A stretch of 64,000 bases of DNA, from the NCBI RefSeq assembly GCF_022436675.1, contig NZ_JAKUJZ010000002.1, positions 62,001 through 126,000 on the forward strand, written 5' to 3'. The translations under genes and the position numbers were made by a program. The notes beneath the pieces are model-generated. The model had not been told where the DNA came from. It saw nothing but the letters and a program-made list of their open reading frames with translations, and searched no databases. Shown in pieces: positions 53,941-63,178 of this stretch. The DNA is from Rheinheimera hassiensis. GTDB lineage: Bacteria > Pseudomonadota > Gammaproteobacteria > Enterobacterales > Alteromonadaceae. Each line of letters starts with the position of its first letter. The stretch's first letter is position 1.

Positions 53941-54828
53941 TTAAAACCTGCGTTCGATAATATACTGCGCAAAGGCGCGTAGCTCATCAGTGTTATACGG
54001 TAAGCTAGCCAGAGCGTTCAGTGCATCCTGATATAATTGCTGTGCTTTGGCTTTGGCATTATCCAGCCCCAGTAATGCCGGGTAGGTTGATTTGTTTGCC
54101 TTGGTATCGGACCCCTGTGGCTTGCCAAGTGTGCTGGTGTCGCTTTCAATGTCGAGAATATCATCCTGCACCTGAAATGCCAGCCCTAAAGCTTGGGCGA
54201 ACTGCACTAAAGCATCGCGCTCTGCTAAATTTTGCCGCTTGCTGCACAACCAGGCCAGATGTACTGCAGATTCAATCAGGGCGCCGGTTTTTAGCCTGTG
54301 CATTTGTTCAAGCTGCGCCAGGCTGGTGTGCTGGTTAGTTTGGGCTAAATCTATCGCCTGGCCACCGCACATACCGCTGTAACCTGCGGCCTGTGACAGC
54401 TGTTGCAACATTTTTACGATATTGCAGCTATCTACCTGCTGATAAGGGTGTGCGCTTAATATCTCAAAAGCCAGTGTTTGCAACGCATCGCCTGCCAGTA
54501 TGGCAGTGGCTTCATCAAAAGCTCTGTGACAGGTTGGTTTGCCACGGCGTAAATCGTCGTTATCCATCGCCGGTAAGTCGTCGTGAATAAGCGAGTAACT
54601 GTGCAAGGCTTCCAGCGCTGCTGCCGGGCCGTCTAAATCATGCAGGCTGGCACCAAGCATAGTGCCGCAGCTGTACACCAAAAAAGGCCGTACTCTTTTA
54701 CCGCCCAGCAATAAGCTGTAAGACATAGCAGACAACAGCCGCGGATCAGTAACAGTGCGGTTGCTTAACTGTTGCTGTAAATGTTGTTCGACCCGCTGCT
54801 GGTATAACGCTAAACGTTCAGGTTGCAC
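53941..54828 (-). CDS. ispA: Farnesyl diphosphate synthase (geranyltranstransferase)
   Basis: Sequential condensation of isopentenyl diphosphate to farnesyl diphosphate. The first aspartate-rich motif is DDLPAMDND, the second DDILD in [13 protein letters not shown]. The start is a GTG at 54828 with AGGAG six nt upstream and one base after the xseB stop, giving 295 aa; a TTG at 54852 would include that site. Translational coupling with xseB and dxs is conserved. Confidence 0.94.
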   Translation of the reverse strand: MQPERLALYQQRVEQHLQQQLSNRTVTDPRLLSAMSYSLLLGGKRVRPFLVYSCGTMLGASLHDLDGPAAALEALHSYSLIHDDLPAMDNDDLRRGKPTCHRAFDEATAILAGDALQTLAFEILSAHPYQQVDSCNIVKMLQQLSQAAGYSGMCGGQAIDLAQTNQHTSLAQLEQMHRLKTGALIESAVHLAWLCSKRQNLAERDALVQFAQALGLAFQVQDDILDIESDTSTLGKPQGSDTKANKSTYPALLGLDNAKAKAQQLYQDALNALASLPYNTDELRAFAQYIIERRF

Positions 54829-54829
54829 C

Positions 54830-55075
54830 TTATTCTCCTGCTGGCGGGTCAAAAGGTAATAATGATTCCTGTTGTTGTTGCTGCATCAGGATCTGTACTT
54901 TTTGCTCTGCTGCTTGCAACAGTTGCTGGCTTTGCCGGGCGAGGGTAATGCCGCGTTCAAATTGTTGCAACGACTGATCCAGCGATAGCTCGCCTTGCTC
55001 CAGTTGCTGCACAATAAGCTCAAGTTCAGACAAGGTTTGTTCGAACTGGCTTAAATCTGCTTTTTTCTTGCTCAT
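54830..55075 (-). CDS. xseB: Exodeoxyribonuclease VII small subunit
   Basis: 81-aa helical partner of XseA (not in this window). The conserved core is [20 protein letters not shown] and [19 protein letters not shown]; the C terminus is glutamine-rich. First gene of the xseB-ispA-dxs run. Confidence 0.95.
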   Translation of the reverse strand: MSKKKADLSQFEQTLSELELIVQQLEQGELSLDQSLQQFERGITLARQSQQLLQAAEQKVQILMQQQQQESLLPFDPPAGE

Positions 55076-55180
55076 ACTACCCCCGGAAAAAGTGTGCGCA
55101 AAGGTACCTTAGCAGGCTATTATGGTCAATCAGAAAGCGGATGTGAAAGGCTAAATTGATAATTTTACGTAATTTATGCT

Positions 55181-55206
55181 TAATCATTCTGCATGGTTGT
55201 CGATAA
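55181..55206 (+). promoter_or_regulatory. Candidate flagellar sigma28 promoter of pomAB
   Basis: GTCGATAA at 55199-55206 matches the sigma28 -10 GCCGATAA at 7 of 8 positions. TAATCATT at 55181-55188 is a partial -35 (TAAAGTTT) 10 nt upstream, one short of the usual spacing. It is 69 nt before pomA. Suggestive only. Confidence 0.4.
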
Positions 55207-55274
55207 ACAACTATCGTCTAAGATAAACTTGTACAGATAGCTGGTGCAGTATTGTTGCAATTAAGGAGAGTAAA

Positions 55275-56042
55275 GTGGATTTAGCTACCCTAGTTGGTAT
55301 GTTAGGTGCAATTGGTTTTATTGTCATGGCGATGGTGTTAGGTAGTAGCGGCAACGTCGGCATGTTTGCTGATACCGTGTCTGTATTGATCGTTTTTGGT
55401 GGCTCCATCTTTGTAGTTATTTCCAAGTTCACTCTTAGCCAGTTTTTTGGCTCCGGCAAAGCTGCCGTTAAAGCCTTTATGTTTAAAATTGAATCGCCGG
55501 AAGAGTTAATTGAAAAGGCGGTACAGTTAGCCGACTCGGCCCGTAAGGGCGGCTTTTTAGCGCTGGAAGAAGCTGAGATCCCGAATGCTTTTATGCAAAA
55601 AGGGGTAAATATGTTGGTAGATGGGCATGACGCTGATGTGGTTCGGGCCACTTTATTAAAAGATATTAGCCTGACGGAAAAACGTCATGAAACCGCCATT
55701 GCCATTTTTAAAAGCCTTGGTGACGTGGCACCGGCCATGGGCATGATAGGTACTCTGGTTGGCTTGGTAGCCATGCTTTCTAATATGGACGATCCTAAAG
55801 CGATAGGGCCGGCAATGGCCGTGGCGTTGTTAACCACTTTGTATGGCGCTTTTATTGCCAACGTGATAGCCATACCACTGGCTGATAAACTGGCTATTCG
55901 TAATCAGCAGGAAAAGATGAATAACCAATTAATTCTCGATGCGATACTGGGTATTCAGGATGGCCAGAACCCGAAAGTGATTGAAGGTATATTGCGTAAT
56001 TATTTAGCGCAGGGTAAACGCGAAGTAGTCCCGGCGGAGTAA
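55275..56042 (+). CDS. pomA: Flagellar motor stator protein PomA (sodium-type MotA)
   Basis: Four-helix inner-membrane stator subunit that converts sodium flow to torque with PomB. 255 aa; starts MDLATLVGMLGAIGFIVMAM. The cytoplasmic loop has SDSARKGGFLALEE-like residues (LADSARKGGFLALEEAE). Helices 3-4 are GDVAPAMGMIGTLVGLVAML and GPAMAVALLTTLYGAFIANV. Similarity to Vibrio PomA rather than proton MotA is clear in these stretches. The start is a GTG after AAGGAGAG. pomB follows by 3 nt. Confidence 0.94.
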   Translation: MDLATLVGMLGAIGFIVMAMVLGSSGNVGMFADTVSVLIVFGGSIFVVISKFTLSQFFGSGKAAVKAFMFKIESPEELIEKAVQLADSARKGGFLALEEAEIPNAFMQKGVNMLVDGHDADVVRATLLKDISLTEKRHETAIAIFKSLGDVAPAMGMIGTLVGLVAMLSNMDDPKAIGPAMAVALLTTLYGAFIANVIAIPLADKLAIRNQQEKMNNQLILDAILGIQDGQNPKVIEGILRNYLAQGKREVVPAE

Positions 56043-56045
56043 TGT

Positions 56046-57008
56046 ATGAGTGATCAAGCAGAAGAAGAATGCAAATGCCCACCACCGGGTTTACCGGCGT
56101 ATATGGGTACTTTTGCCGATTTAATGGCGCTGTTAATGTGCTTTTTCGTCCTGCTGCTGGCATTTTCAGAAATGGATGTGCTGAAGTTTAAACAGATTGC
56201 CGGCTCAATGAAATTTGCCTTTGGTGTGCAAAATAAAATTGAAGTAGAAGATATTCCCAAAGGCACCAGCGTAATTGCGATGGAGTTTCGCCCTGGTCGC
56301 CCCGATCCAACGCCTATTGAAACTTTGCAACAGCAAACGATTGAAATTACCCAGCAGGTAATTGAATTTCAGGCTGGCGAGGAAGATTCTGCTGGCGGGC
56401 GACAAGAGCAGCGCGAAGACTTAAGCGGTGGCCAGTCGGTTAGTAATGCTGAAGAAATTATGGATGGTGAATCTGCGGCGGCAGCAGCCGAAGCACAGGC
56501 TGCGCAGGAGCAAACCAATGAAATGGTGAAAAAGCTGGCCGAGCAATTGCAACAGCAAATTGTTGATGGCGCTATAGAGCTGGAATCTCTGGGCCAGCAA
56601 ATTATTATCCGTATTCGTGAAAACGGCTCATTCCCATCGGGTTCATCCTTTTTACAACCCAGGTTTAAACCGATAGTACAGCGTATTGGGACTTTGCTAA
56701 ACGAAGTCCCCGGCGAAATTACCGTAACCGGGCATACTGATGATATTCAGGTATCTGACGAGTTACACAGCAACAACTGGGATTTGTCGGCCAAGCGCGC
56801 CGTATCAGTCGCAACCGAAATAGTAAAAGCAACTGGCTTTGACCGTACCCGCTTAGTCGTAGTAGGGCATGCAGACACCAAGCCGTTAGTACCTAATGAC
56901 ACCGATCAGGGGCGGCGGCGCAACCGTAGGGTGGAAATTTCTATTATGCAGGGTAAAGCTAAAGAGTCAGACCCTATAAGCCTGGAGCCACCCAGCCAGC
57001 AACCATAA
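56046..57008 (+). CDS. pomB: Flagellar motor stator protein PomB (sodium-type MotB)
   Basis: Stator partner anchored to peptidoglycan. 320 aa. The single membrane helix contains the ion-binding aspartate Asp25 in GTFADLMALLMCFFVLLLAF, next to a plug region. KQIAGSMKFAFGVQN and IPKGTSVIAMEFRPGRP are near-identical to Vibrio PomB. The C-terminal OmpA-like domain (about 195-305) has VTGHTDDIQV and GRRRNRRVEISI. A glutamine/alanine-rich linker lies between. Confidence 0.94.
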   Translation: MSDQAEEECKCPPPGLPAYMGTFADLMALLMCFFVLLLAFSEMDVLKFKQIAGSMKFAFGVQNKIEVEDIPKGTSVIAMEFRPGRPDPTPIETLQQQTIEITQQVIEFQAGEEDSAGGRQEQREDLSGGQSVSNAEEIMDGESAAAAAEAQAAQEQTNEMVKKLAEQLQQQIVDGAIELESLGQQIIIRIRENGSFPSGSSFLQPRFKPIVQRIGTLLNEVPGEITVTGHTDDIQVSDELHSNNWDLSAKRAVSVATEIVKATGFDRTRLVVVGHADTKPLVPNDTDQGRRRNRRVEISIMQGKAKESDPISLEPPSQQP

Positions 57009-57099
57009 CCAGCTTCAGTAGTGCGCAGATTAGGTCTTTTTGTACAGATCCGCTATAATCTGCGCCACTTTTTTTCCTGCTAAACAATGCTGCTGCCTG

Positions 57100-58572
57100 A
57101 TGATTGAATTCCTTATCAAATTACACCCCGAAATCGCTATTAAAAGTAAATCGGTGCGCAAACGCCAAACGCTGTTATTGGAGCGAAACCTTAAAACTAT
57201 CCTGCTGCAGGTTGATGCCAGTGTTGAAGTGAGCAATAACTTCGATCACCTGACAGTGCGCTGCGACACTACAGATGATGCTGTGCAACACGAAGCGCTG
57301 CGCCAGCGCTTAATTGATCGTCTGGGGTGTATTCCGGGTATTGTTTATTTTGCTGAGATGCAGTCGGGCGGTTTCAGCTCATTGCACGATATTTTTGAGC
57401 AGGTGCTGGCGGTATATGCGCCGCAGCTGGAGCATAAAACCTTTAGCGTGCGCGTGCGCCGTAGTGGTAATCATGAATTTTCCTCAATCGAAGCCGAGCG
57501 CTATATTGGTGGTGGCTTAAATCAGCATGTTGCCAGTGCCAAAGTGCAGCTGAAAAAACCGGATTTGGTGGTCACGCTGGAAATCAGAAAAGATCGGCTG
57601 ATTATGGTGCGCAAGATGCACCAGGGCATGGGCGGTTTTCCGCTGCCATCACAATCAGATGTGTTATCACTGATCTCCGGTGGCTATGATTCTGCCGTGG
57701 CCAGTTACCTGATGATTCGCAAAGGTCTGCGCACCCATTACCTGTTTTTTAACCTCGGTGGTGCGGCACACGAGGCCGGTGTGCGCGAAATGGCCTTTCA
57801 TATCTGGCAAAAATACAGTTTGTCGCATAAGGTGAAATTTGTCAGCGTCAACTTTGCCCCGGTGGTAGATCAGATTCTGGAAACCATCGACAATGGCTTA
57901 ATGGGCGTGGTACTCAAGCGTATGATGATGCGTGCGGCCAGCGAAGTTGCTGATAGCCTGGGCATTAAAGCTATCGTTACCGGTGAAAGTATCGGCCAGG
58001 TATCCAGCCAAACCATTACTAATTTAAACGTGATAGACCGGGTTACGGAAATGTTGATCCTACGGCCACTGATTTATCAGGACAAGCAAGAAATTATCGA
58101 TATGTGCCGCAAAATTGGTGCTGAAGATATTGCCAAAAGTATGCCGGAATATTGCGGTGTTATATCGAAAAAACCCACAGTGAATGCAGTGCTGTCAGAA
58201 GTGCTTGCTAACGAGCAGAAGTTTGATTTTACTGTGCTGGAGCAGGCGGTAAAAGCGGCAAAAGTGCTGGATATCCGTACGGTAGATTATCAGGCCGAAC
58301 AACAGGCGCATGTGGTTACTGAACTGGCACAACTGCCTTCAGATGCAGTAGTGCTGGATATTCGCAGCCCGGAAGAAACCGATATTAAACCGCTGACAGT
58401 GACCGGACATGATGTGATTGAATTGCCGTTTTTCCGTCTGGCATCGCAGTTTGCTAACCTTGATCAGAGTAAACACTACTATTTTTACTGTGAGCGTGGC
58501 GTTATGAGCCGTTTGCAGGCCGTGGTATTGCAGGATCAGGGCTTTAGCAACGTAGCGGTATACCGGCCCTAG
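57100..58572 (+). CDS. thiI: tRNA 4-thiouridine synthase / thiazole biosynthesis sulfurtransferase
   Basis: Makes s4U8 in tRNA and passes sulfur for thiamine thiazole. 490 aa from the ATG at 57100 (MIEFLIKLHPEIAIKSKS). Domains are a ferredoxin-like and THUMP N terminus, a PP-loop ATPase (LISGGYDSAVASYLM) and a C-terminal rhodanese domain with the persulfide cysteine Cys464 in YFYCERGVMSRLQ. A second conserved cysteine is in PEYCGVISKKPTV. An earlier in-frame ATG at 57040 lacks conservation. It overlaps panE tail-to-tail by 4 nt. Confidence 0.96.
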   Translation: MIEFLIKLHPEIAIKSKSVRKRQTLLLERNLKTILLQVDASVEVSNNFDHLTVRCDTTDDAVQHEALRQRLIDRLGCIPGIVYFAEMQSGGFSSLHDIFEQVLAVYAPQLEHKTFSVRVRRSGNHEFSSIEAERYIGGGLNQHVASAKVQLKKPDLVVTLEIRKDRLIMVRKMHQGMGGFPLPSQSDVLSLISGGYDSAVASYLMIRKGLRTHYLFFNLGGAAHEAGVREMAFHIWQKYSLSHKVKFVSVNFAPVVDQILETIDNGLMGVVLKRMMMRAASEVADSLGIKAIVTGESIGQVSSQTITNLNVIDRVTEMLILRPLIYQDKQEIIDMCRKIGAEDIAKSMPEYCGVISKKPTVNAVLSEVLANEQKFDFTVLEQAVKAAKVLDIRTVDYQAEQQAHVVTELAQLPSDAVVLDIRSPEETDIKPLTVTGHDVIELPFFRLASQFANLDQSKHYYFYCERGVMSRLQAVVLQDQGFSNVAVYRP

Positions 58573-59471
58573 TCACGTGTACGGTGCTGCAGTTGCAGCA
58601 CCTGCTGCATCAGTTGCGTATTAAACGGCATAGCAATGTTATACCGTGCCGCCTGGGTAACGATATAGCCATTGATGGCGTCTATTTCGGTACGGCGTTT
58701 ATGGATAATATCCTGTTGCATTGACGAGAAATTCGCCGCCGTGCTTTGGATAACCTGCTGCACCTTTTCCAGCATTTTTTCGTATTGCAGCGGATAACCT
58801 GCCGCTTCTGCCACTTGGCATACTTCGGTCAGGATCTGATTTATCTGCTGTTGATACTGTACTTTTGCCAGCTCGCCATTGTTGCAGTTATACAGTGCTG
58901 TCAGCGGGTTTATTACCGCATTAATTGCCAGCTTGTGCCATAAAAACGGCAGAATATTGTCTGTTAGCTTAACCGGCCCAAGGGCTATATCCATCGCCTG
59001 TTGCACCGCTAAATGCTGATTTTTCGCTGCCGCGTTTAACGGCGCCAAGACGCTTTGGCCTTGCCCGGTGTGGTGCACCGTAGCGTCTTGTTTTAGTGCA
59101 CCATGGGTTGTCGTGATAAACCACAGCCCTTGCGCTGGGCCAAGTAAAGGTAAAATGTGTTCTGTGGCGGCCATGCCATTGTGGCTCAGTACCAGTTGAG
59201 CATCAGGTGTCAATACGGGCAACAATGCCTGTACCGCAGAGAGCACAGCATAGCTTTTTACCGGTATTAATACGGCTGTAAGGGGCACAGTAGCGTAGGC
59301 AAAATGAAGGGGTTGCTGATTAAAGCAGATATCAACCGGTGCAGGTTGTCTTAACCAGAGTTGTACCGGCCAGCCGGCCAGTTTAAAACGGCTGGCAGCC
59401 AGTAAGCCTATGGCACCCTGGCCGACAACCGTCCAGCTTAACGCTGGCTGCGCGGGCGAATTTTGTGCCAC
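58569..59471 (-). CDS. panE: 2-dehydropantoate 2-reductase (ketopantoate reductase)
   Basis: NADPH-dependent reduction of ketopantoate for coenzyme A synthesis. The Rossmann motif WTVVGQGAIGLLAASRF lies at the start and the C-terminal domain has LPFLWHKLAINAVINPLTALY and MQQDIIHKRRTEIDAINGYI, both typical. The start is uncertain: a GTG at 59471 gives 300 aa, the family length, with a 34-nt overlap of the vanZ-like gene; a GTG at 59528 would add 19 residues and a longer overlap. Neither has a strong ribosome site. Confidence 0.9.
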   Translation of the reverse strand: MAQNSPAQPALSWTVVGQGAIGLLAASRFKLAGWPVQLWLRQPAPVDICFNQQPLHFAYATVPLTAVLIPVKSYAVLSAVQALLPVLTPDAQLVLSHNGMAATEHILPLLGPAQGLWFITTTHGALKQDATVHHTGQGQSVLAPLNAAAKNQHLAVQQAMDIALGPVKLTDNILPFLWHKLAINAVINPLTALYNCNNGELAKVQYQQQINQILTEVCQVAEAAGYPLQYEKMLEKVQQVIQSTAANFSSMQQDIIHKRRTEIDAINGYIVTQAARYNIAMPFNTQLMQQVLQLQHRTRD

Positions 59472-59794
59472 AGGACCCGCACCAGATAAAAACTGACTAC
59501 GCCGACAACATCTGCCAGTAAATCCCACCAGTCGCCGTTACGGCGGGTAAAGTAGTGTTGCGCCAGTTCAATAGCACCGCCGTATGCACCCAGCAATATA
59601 AAGGCCAGCCAGGGGTTTAATTTAAAGCCTTTCCATAGCAAGGCGCTTAATATAGCAAAAATGCCAAAGTGCGCCACTTTATCTAAATGGGCTATGCCAC
59701 CACCAATTCGGTGGCCGCTTAATTCAGCCAAAAAGCTTGCAGTAGCCACGGCAAAGCAAAAAACACACAACCAGCGATAAAATGTTTGCGACAC
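59438..59794 (-). CDS. VanZ-like small membrane protein, unknown function
   Basis: 118 aa in this reading, with four hydrophobic segments (WLCVFCFAVATASFLAEL, AHFGIFAILSALLWKGF, WLAFILLGAYGGAIELAQHY and LADVVGVVSFYLVRVLW). HLDKVAHFGIFA and ELAQHYFTRRNGDWWDLLAD are the VanZ-family signature stretches. The start GTG at 59794 follows a GGGGG ribosome site by 5 nt; a GTG at 59851 would extend it by 19 residues. It overlaps the start of panE. Antibiotic resistance should not be inferred from the name. Confidence 0.8.
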   Translation of the reverse strand: MSQTFYRWLCVFCFAVATASFLAELSGHRIGGGIAHLDKVAHFGIFAILSALLWKGFKLNPWLAFILLGAYGGAIELAQHYFTRRNGDWWDLLADVVGVVSFYLVRVLWHKIRPRSQR

Positions 59795-59887
59795 AAAGAC
59801 CCCCGAAGATATATGGCGCTCGGATTGTAGCAGTTTTCTGGTTATAATCACCAGCAGACAGAATGGCTTATGATTAGGAGATGCTGC

Positions 59888-60370
59888 ATGCCCTCATTTG
59901 ATATCGTTTCAGAAGTAGATCAGCAAGAAGTGCTGAACGCCGTGGAAAACGCTAACCGCGAACTGGATACCCGGTTTGACTTCCGTGGTGTACAGGCCGA
60001 GTTTTCACTGAAAGATAAAGTGATTACCATGAAGGCTGAAGCCGAGTTTCAGTTGCAGCAAATGCTGGAAATTTTTCTCGCCAAGGCGGTAAAGCGCAGC
60101 CTCGACGTACGCTCGTTTAAAGAGGGAGATGTGGTGCACTCTGGCAAAACCTACAGCCAAAGCCTGAGCTTGCTGCAGGGCATTGAACAGGACATGGCAA
60201 AAAAACTGGTCAAGCTGATTAAAGACAATAAGCTCAAAGTGCAGGCTGCTATTCAGGGTGATCAGGTGCGGGTGATGGGTAAAAAACGTGATGATTTACA
60301 AGAGGCTATGGCTTTAGTGCGCGCCAGCGAGCTGGAGCAGGCGTTTCAGTTTACTAATTTCAGAGACTAG
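59888..60370 (+). CDS. YajQ family nucleotide-binding protein (DUF520)
   Basis: 160 aa from the ATG at 59888 ([15 protein letters not shown]), eight nt after TAGGAG. The family binds nucleotides, and some members bind cyclic di-GMP. Conserved stretches are [13 protein letters not shown] and [20 protein letters not shown] with [13 protein letters not shown] near the end. An upstream ATG at 59870 lies before the ribosome site. It stands alone, followed by a terminator. Confidence 0.94.
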   Translation: MPSFDIVSEVDQQEVLNAVENANRELDTRFDFRGVQAEFSLKDKVITMKAEAEFQLQQMLEIFLAKAVKRSLDVRSFKEGDVVHSGKTYSQSLSLLQGIEQDMAKKLVKLIKDNKLKVQAAIQGDQVRVMGKKRDDLQEAMALVRASELEQAFQFTNFRD

Positions 60371-60447
60371 TCTGCAAACCGCTAAGCTGATTATCTTTAG
60401 CCGTCTGGATTGCTGTTGACTTTTAAATTTCTCACGCTACACTGCAC

Positions 60448-60473
60448 GCGGCTCCGACAGGGAGCCGCTTTTT
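60448..60473 (+). terminator. Intrinsic terminator after yajQ
   Basis: GCGGCTCC (60448-60455) and GGAGCCGC (60461-60468) with a 5-nt loop and TTTTT after. It sits immediately in front of the cobalamin riboswitch and insulates it. Confidence 0.85.
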
Positions 60474-60630
60474 CTGGTGCTGCAGTCAACTGCAGGTAAA
60501 CGGGAATCTGGTGTAATCCAGAGCTGCCCCCGCAACGGTAAACAACTGAGCTGTGTTCAATGCCACTGTCCAAAGATGGGAAGGCGAGCGCAGGCGCAAG
60601 CAGGTTGTCAGCCCGGAGACCGGCCGGAAA
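60474..60630 (+). promoter_or_regulatory. Cobalamin (B12) riboswitch aptamer
   Basis: The conserved core is present: GGGAATCTGGTG (60502-60513), then AGCTGCCCCCGCAACGGTAA (60523-60542), and the B12 box AGCCCGGAGACCGGCC (60610-60625). The spacing fits the class. It should repress the btuB gene when cobalamin is available. Exact P1 boundaries are estimated. Confidence 0.93.
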
Positions 60631-60647
60631 AAACCTTCAACATTATT

Positions 60648-60668
60648 AAATGTGCGGTGGGCACATTT
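60648..60668 (+). promoter_or_regulatory. Hairpin of the riboswitch expression platform
   Basis: AAATGTGC and GCACATTT form an 8-bp stem around GGTGG, ending two bases before the GGAG ribosome site (60671-60674) of btuB. The placement fits control of translation initiation. A short T run (TTTT) leaves transcription termination possible. Confidence 0.6.
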
Positions 60669-60679
60669 TCGGAGCCTAT

Positions 60680-62467
60680 ATGTTTAAACCTGCTTTTGCT
60701 GCCGTACTGGTTGCATCCTGCTGCTCTGCTGCAGCTGACACTACTGAACACACTAATCTTGAACATATCAGTATTTATGCCAACCGCACTGCAACGCCAC
60801 AGCAAGACGTGCTGGCCAGCGTAACGGTGCTGGAGCGTGACGATATTGTTGCGCGCCAGGCCAATGATCTACCAGCCTTACTGGCGCAGCTACCGGGTAT
60901 TAATTTATCCCGCGATGGCGGCCGTGGCCAAAACAGTAGTGTGTATATCCGCGGCGGTAATACCGGCCACACTTTGGTGATTATCGACGGCGTGCGCAGT
61001 GGCTCGGCTACGTTAGGTTATAAAACATTGTCAATGTTGCCGCTGGAGCTGATCGAGCGAATTGAAGTTGTACGCGGCCCGCGCGCAGCCTGGTATGGTG
61101 CTGATGCTCTGTCAGGTGTTATTGCTATTACTACGCGCAAGGCTCAGGGTACAGAGCTTAATGCCAATATAGGTAGCTATGGCCAGCTGGGTGCCGATGT
61201 GAGTGTTAGCCAGCAAGTTGGTGATCTTGCTATAAGAGCCACAGTGGGCTATAGCCAGGCGGATGGCTTTAATGTACGCGAAAATCTTGATCCGGATCTT
61301 GACGGTTACGATCAACGTTTTGCCAAACTGGCAGCCGATTATCAGACCAGCTTTGGTTTGCTGCGGGCTCAGTTTGATATTAATTCTGGCTTTTATCAGT
61401 TCGACACCGGTTATGGAACCGAAGATCAGGCCGATACCCTCAGCCGTACTTATCTGCTTGGCTGGGAGCATCAAGTAGGGCAGTGGCAACATCAGGCACA
61501 ATTAAGCCGGATACTGGATGATGACACCGTCTACGGCCCTGACTCCAGCAGCCCATTTGTGACTGAGCGTGATGAGTTTAACTATCAAACCAGCACCGCT
61601 ATCACTGACAACCTGAATTGGTTGGGTGGGGTGAACTGGTATTCGGAAAGCGTTGGCCGTTCTGGCGTCAACTACGTGGAAGACAGCCGCATAAACCGTG
61701 CGCTATTTACGGGGTTGAATTTTAAACAGGACAGTGTGCAGTTAGATGGCTCGGTACGGCGTGATTTAACCACGCAGTATGGTGGTAACAACACCTGGCA
61801 GCTGGCGGCGGGTTACTGGTTTACGGATGCCTGGCAACTAAGGATTAGCCGAGGAGCAGCTTTTAAAGCGCCAACCTTTAATGATTTATATTATCCGGGC
61901 GAGGGGAGCTCCAACCCGGATTTAGCACCAGAGCGTACCTTATCCGATGAAGTTGCCATCAGTTACCGTGCGGAAAATGGCAGTGTGCAGCTGGCCTGGT
62001 TTGAGAATGATGTTGATAACCTGATCCAGCTTGATGCGAACTATATGCCGCAGAATATTGAACAGGCAAAAATTTCCGGTATCGAGCTGGCCATTCAGGC
62101 AGATGTTGCCGGTATTCAGCAAAACTTTGCTTACAGCTGGACTGATACTAAAAATACCCTGACTGGATTGCGCTTGGCCAGACGGCCGGAACATACCATC
62201 AACTGGCGGGCTGAACATAGCTGGAATAAACTTTCTGCTTTTGTAACCGCTGATTATCAGAGTAATACTTATCAGGGCCAGTATGCCGTTAACCAATACC
62301 TGGGTGGCTTTACCTTATGGGGCGTAGGCACCAGTTATAGCGTATCACCGGCTTTAACCTTACGTGCCAAAGTCGATAACCTGTTTGATAAAGATTATTA
62401 CACCAATGATGGCTATACCACAGCAGGCACTAACTTTGGCCTTAGTGTTAGCTATACACCGCAGTAA
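60680..62467 (+). CDS. btuB: TonB-dependent cobalamin receptor, BtuB family
   Basis: Outer-membrane barrel taking up vitamin B12 with TonB energy. 595 aa from the ATG at 60680, five nt after GGAG. A signal peptide (MFKPAFAAVLVASCCSAAA) precedes the TonB-box area and the plug domain (about 35-150: LLAQLPGINLSRDGG, GNTGHTLVIIDGVRSG, IERIEVVRGPRAAWYGADAL). The 22-strand barrel follows and ends with the aromatic-rich SVSYTPQ. The riboswitch upstream supports the substrate. Confidence 0.93.
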   Translation: MFKPAFAAVLVASCCSAAADTTEHTNLEHISIYANRTATPQQDVLASVTVLERDDIVARQANDLPALLAQLPGINLSRDGGRGQNSSVYIRGGNTGHTLVIIDGVRSGSATLGYKTLSMLPLELIERIEVVRGPRAAWYGADALSGVIAITTRKAQGTELNANIGSYGQLGADVSVSQQVGDLAIRATVGYSQADGFNVRENLDPDLDGYDQRFAKLAADYQTSFGLLRAQFDINSGFYQFDTGYGTEDQADTLSRTYLLGWEHQVGQWQHQAQLSRILDDDTVYGPDSSSPFVTERDEFNYQTSTAITDNLNWLGGVNWYSESVGRSGVNYVEDSRINRALFTGLNFKQDSVQLDGSVRRDLTTQYGGNNTWQLAAGYWFTDAWQLRISRGAAFKAPTFNDLYYPGEGSSNPDLAPERTLSDEVAISYRAENGSVQLAWFENDVDNLIQLDANYMPQNIEQAKISGIELAIQADVAGIQQNFAYSWTDTKNTLTGLRLARRPEHTINWRAEHSWNKLSAFVTADYQSNTYQGQYAVNQYLGGFTLWGVGTSYSVSPALTLRAKVDNLFDKDYYTNDGYTTAGTNFGLSVSYTPQ

Positions 62468-62480
62468 ATGCAGCGGTGAC

Positions 62481-62506
62481 AAAAGCGTGCTTTAGCACGC
62501 TTTTTT
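62481..62506. terminator. Bidirectional terminator between btuB and msrA
   Basis: AAAAGCGTGC and GCACGCTTTT pair around TTTA. The A and T runs on both sides serve btuB (plus) and msrA (minus, its stop is within the last bases). Confidence 0.9.
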
Positions 62507-63044
62507 AATTTGATTTAAGTAATTTAATGTAGTTTTGTCTGAACTTGGCCATTTTCGGTGCGACGATAAACTGGCAATAGCCTTGCCCGGGGTGTTGCAA
62601 AAAATAGCCCTGATGGTACTCCTCAGCCACGTAAAATGGGCCTGCCGGGCTAACCTCTGTCACAATGCGCTGGGTAAATACCTGGGTACGCTCAAGCTCA
62701 GCCATTACGCCGCGCACCAATTGCAACTGCTCATCATTATGATAAAACACCACAGAGCGGTACTGGGTGCCAACATCATTACCCTGGCGGTTTAACTGGG
62801 TAGGATCATGCAAACTGAAAAAAATCAGACATAACTGCTCAAAGCTGATGATGCTGCTTTCAAACTGTACCTGTACCACTTCAGCATGACCGGTATCGCC
62901 CCGGCATATTTGCTCGTAGGTAGGGAAGCTGCTTTCCCCGCCCATATAACCACTTAAGGCCTGAATAACGCCGCCAAGCTGGTTCATTGCGGCCTCTAAG
63001 CACCAAAAACAGCCTGCACCAAAAGTCGCCGTTTGTATCGCCAT
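62505..63044 (-). CDS. msrA: Peptide-methionine (S)-S-oxide reductase
   Basis: Repairs methionine sulfoxide in proteins with thioredoxin. 179 aa. The catalytic motif is GAGCFWCLEAA with Cys12. YMGGESSFPTYEQICRGDTGHAE and YHQGYFLQHPGQGYCQF are conserved stretches; the latter carries a possible recycling cysteine. A monocistronic gene converging on btuB. Confidence 0.95.
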   Translation of the reverse strand: MAIQTATFGAGCFWCLEAAMNQLGGVIQALSGYMGGESSFPTYEQICRGDTGHAEVVQVQFESSIISFEQLCLIFFSLHDPTQLNRQGNDVGTQYRSVVFYHNDEQLQLVRGVMAELERTQVFTQRIVTEVSPAGPFYVAEEYHQGYFLQHPGQGYCQFIVAPKMAKFRQNYIKLLKSN

Positions 63045-63178
63045 ATCATCTCTCCTGTGGCCCGGTACTTGTAGCCCAATACTGAATGTATCCTAACATT
63101 GGCGTCTACACCAGTTTATACCGGCAATACGCTATAGCCTTGTGTAGCGATCAGAACGGTTAGCTACAGTGTTTCATT

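Noticed and set aside
59438-59851. Antibiotic resistance gene (VanZ)
   Set aside because: Only the small membrane fold is shared; no van operon or other resistance genes are near, so no resistance role is claimed.
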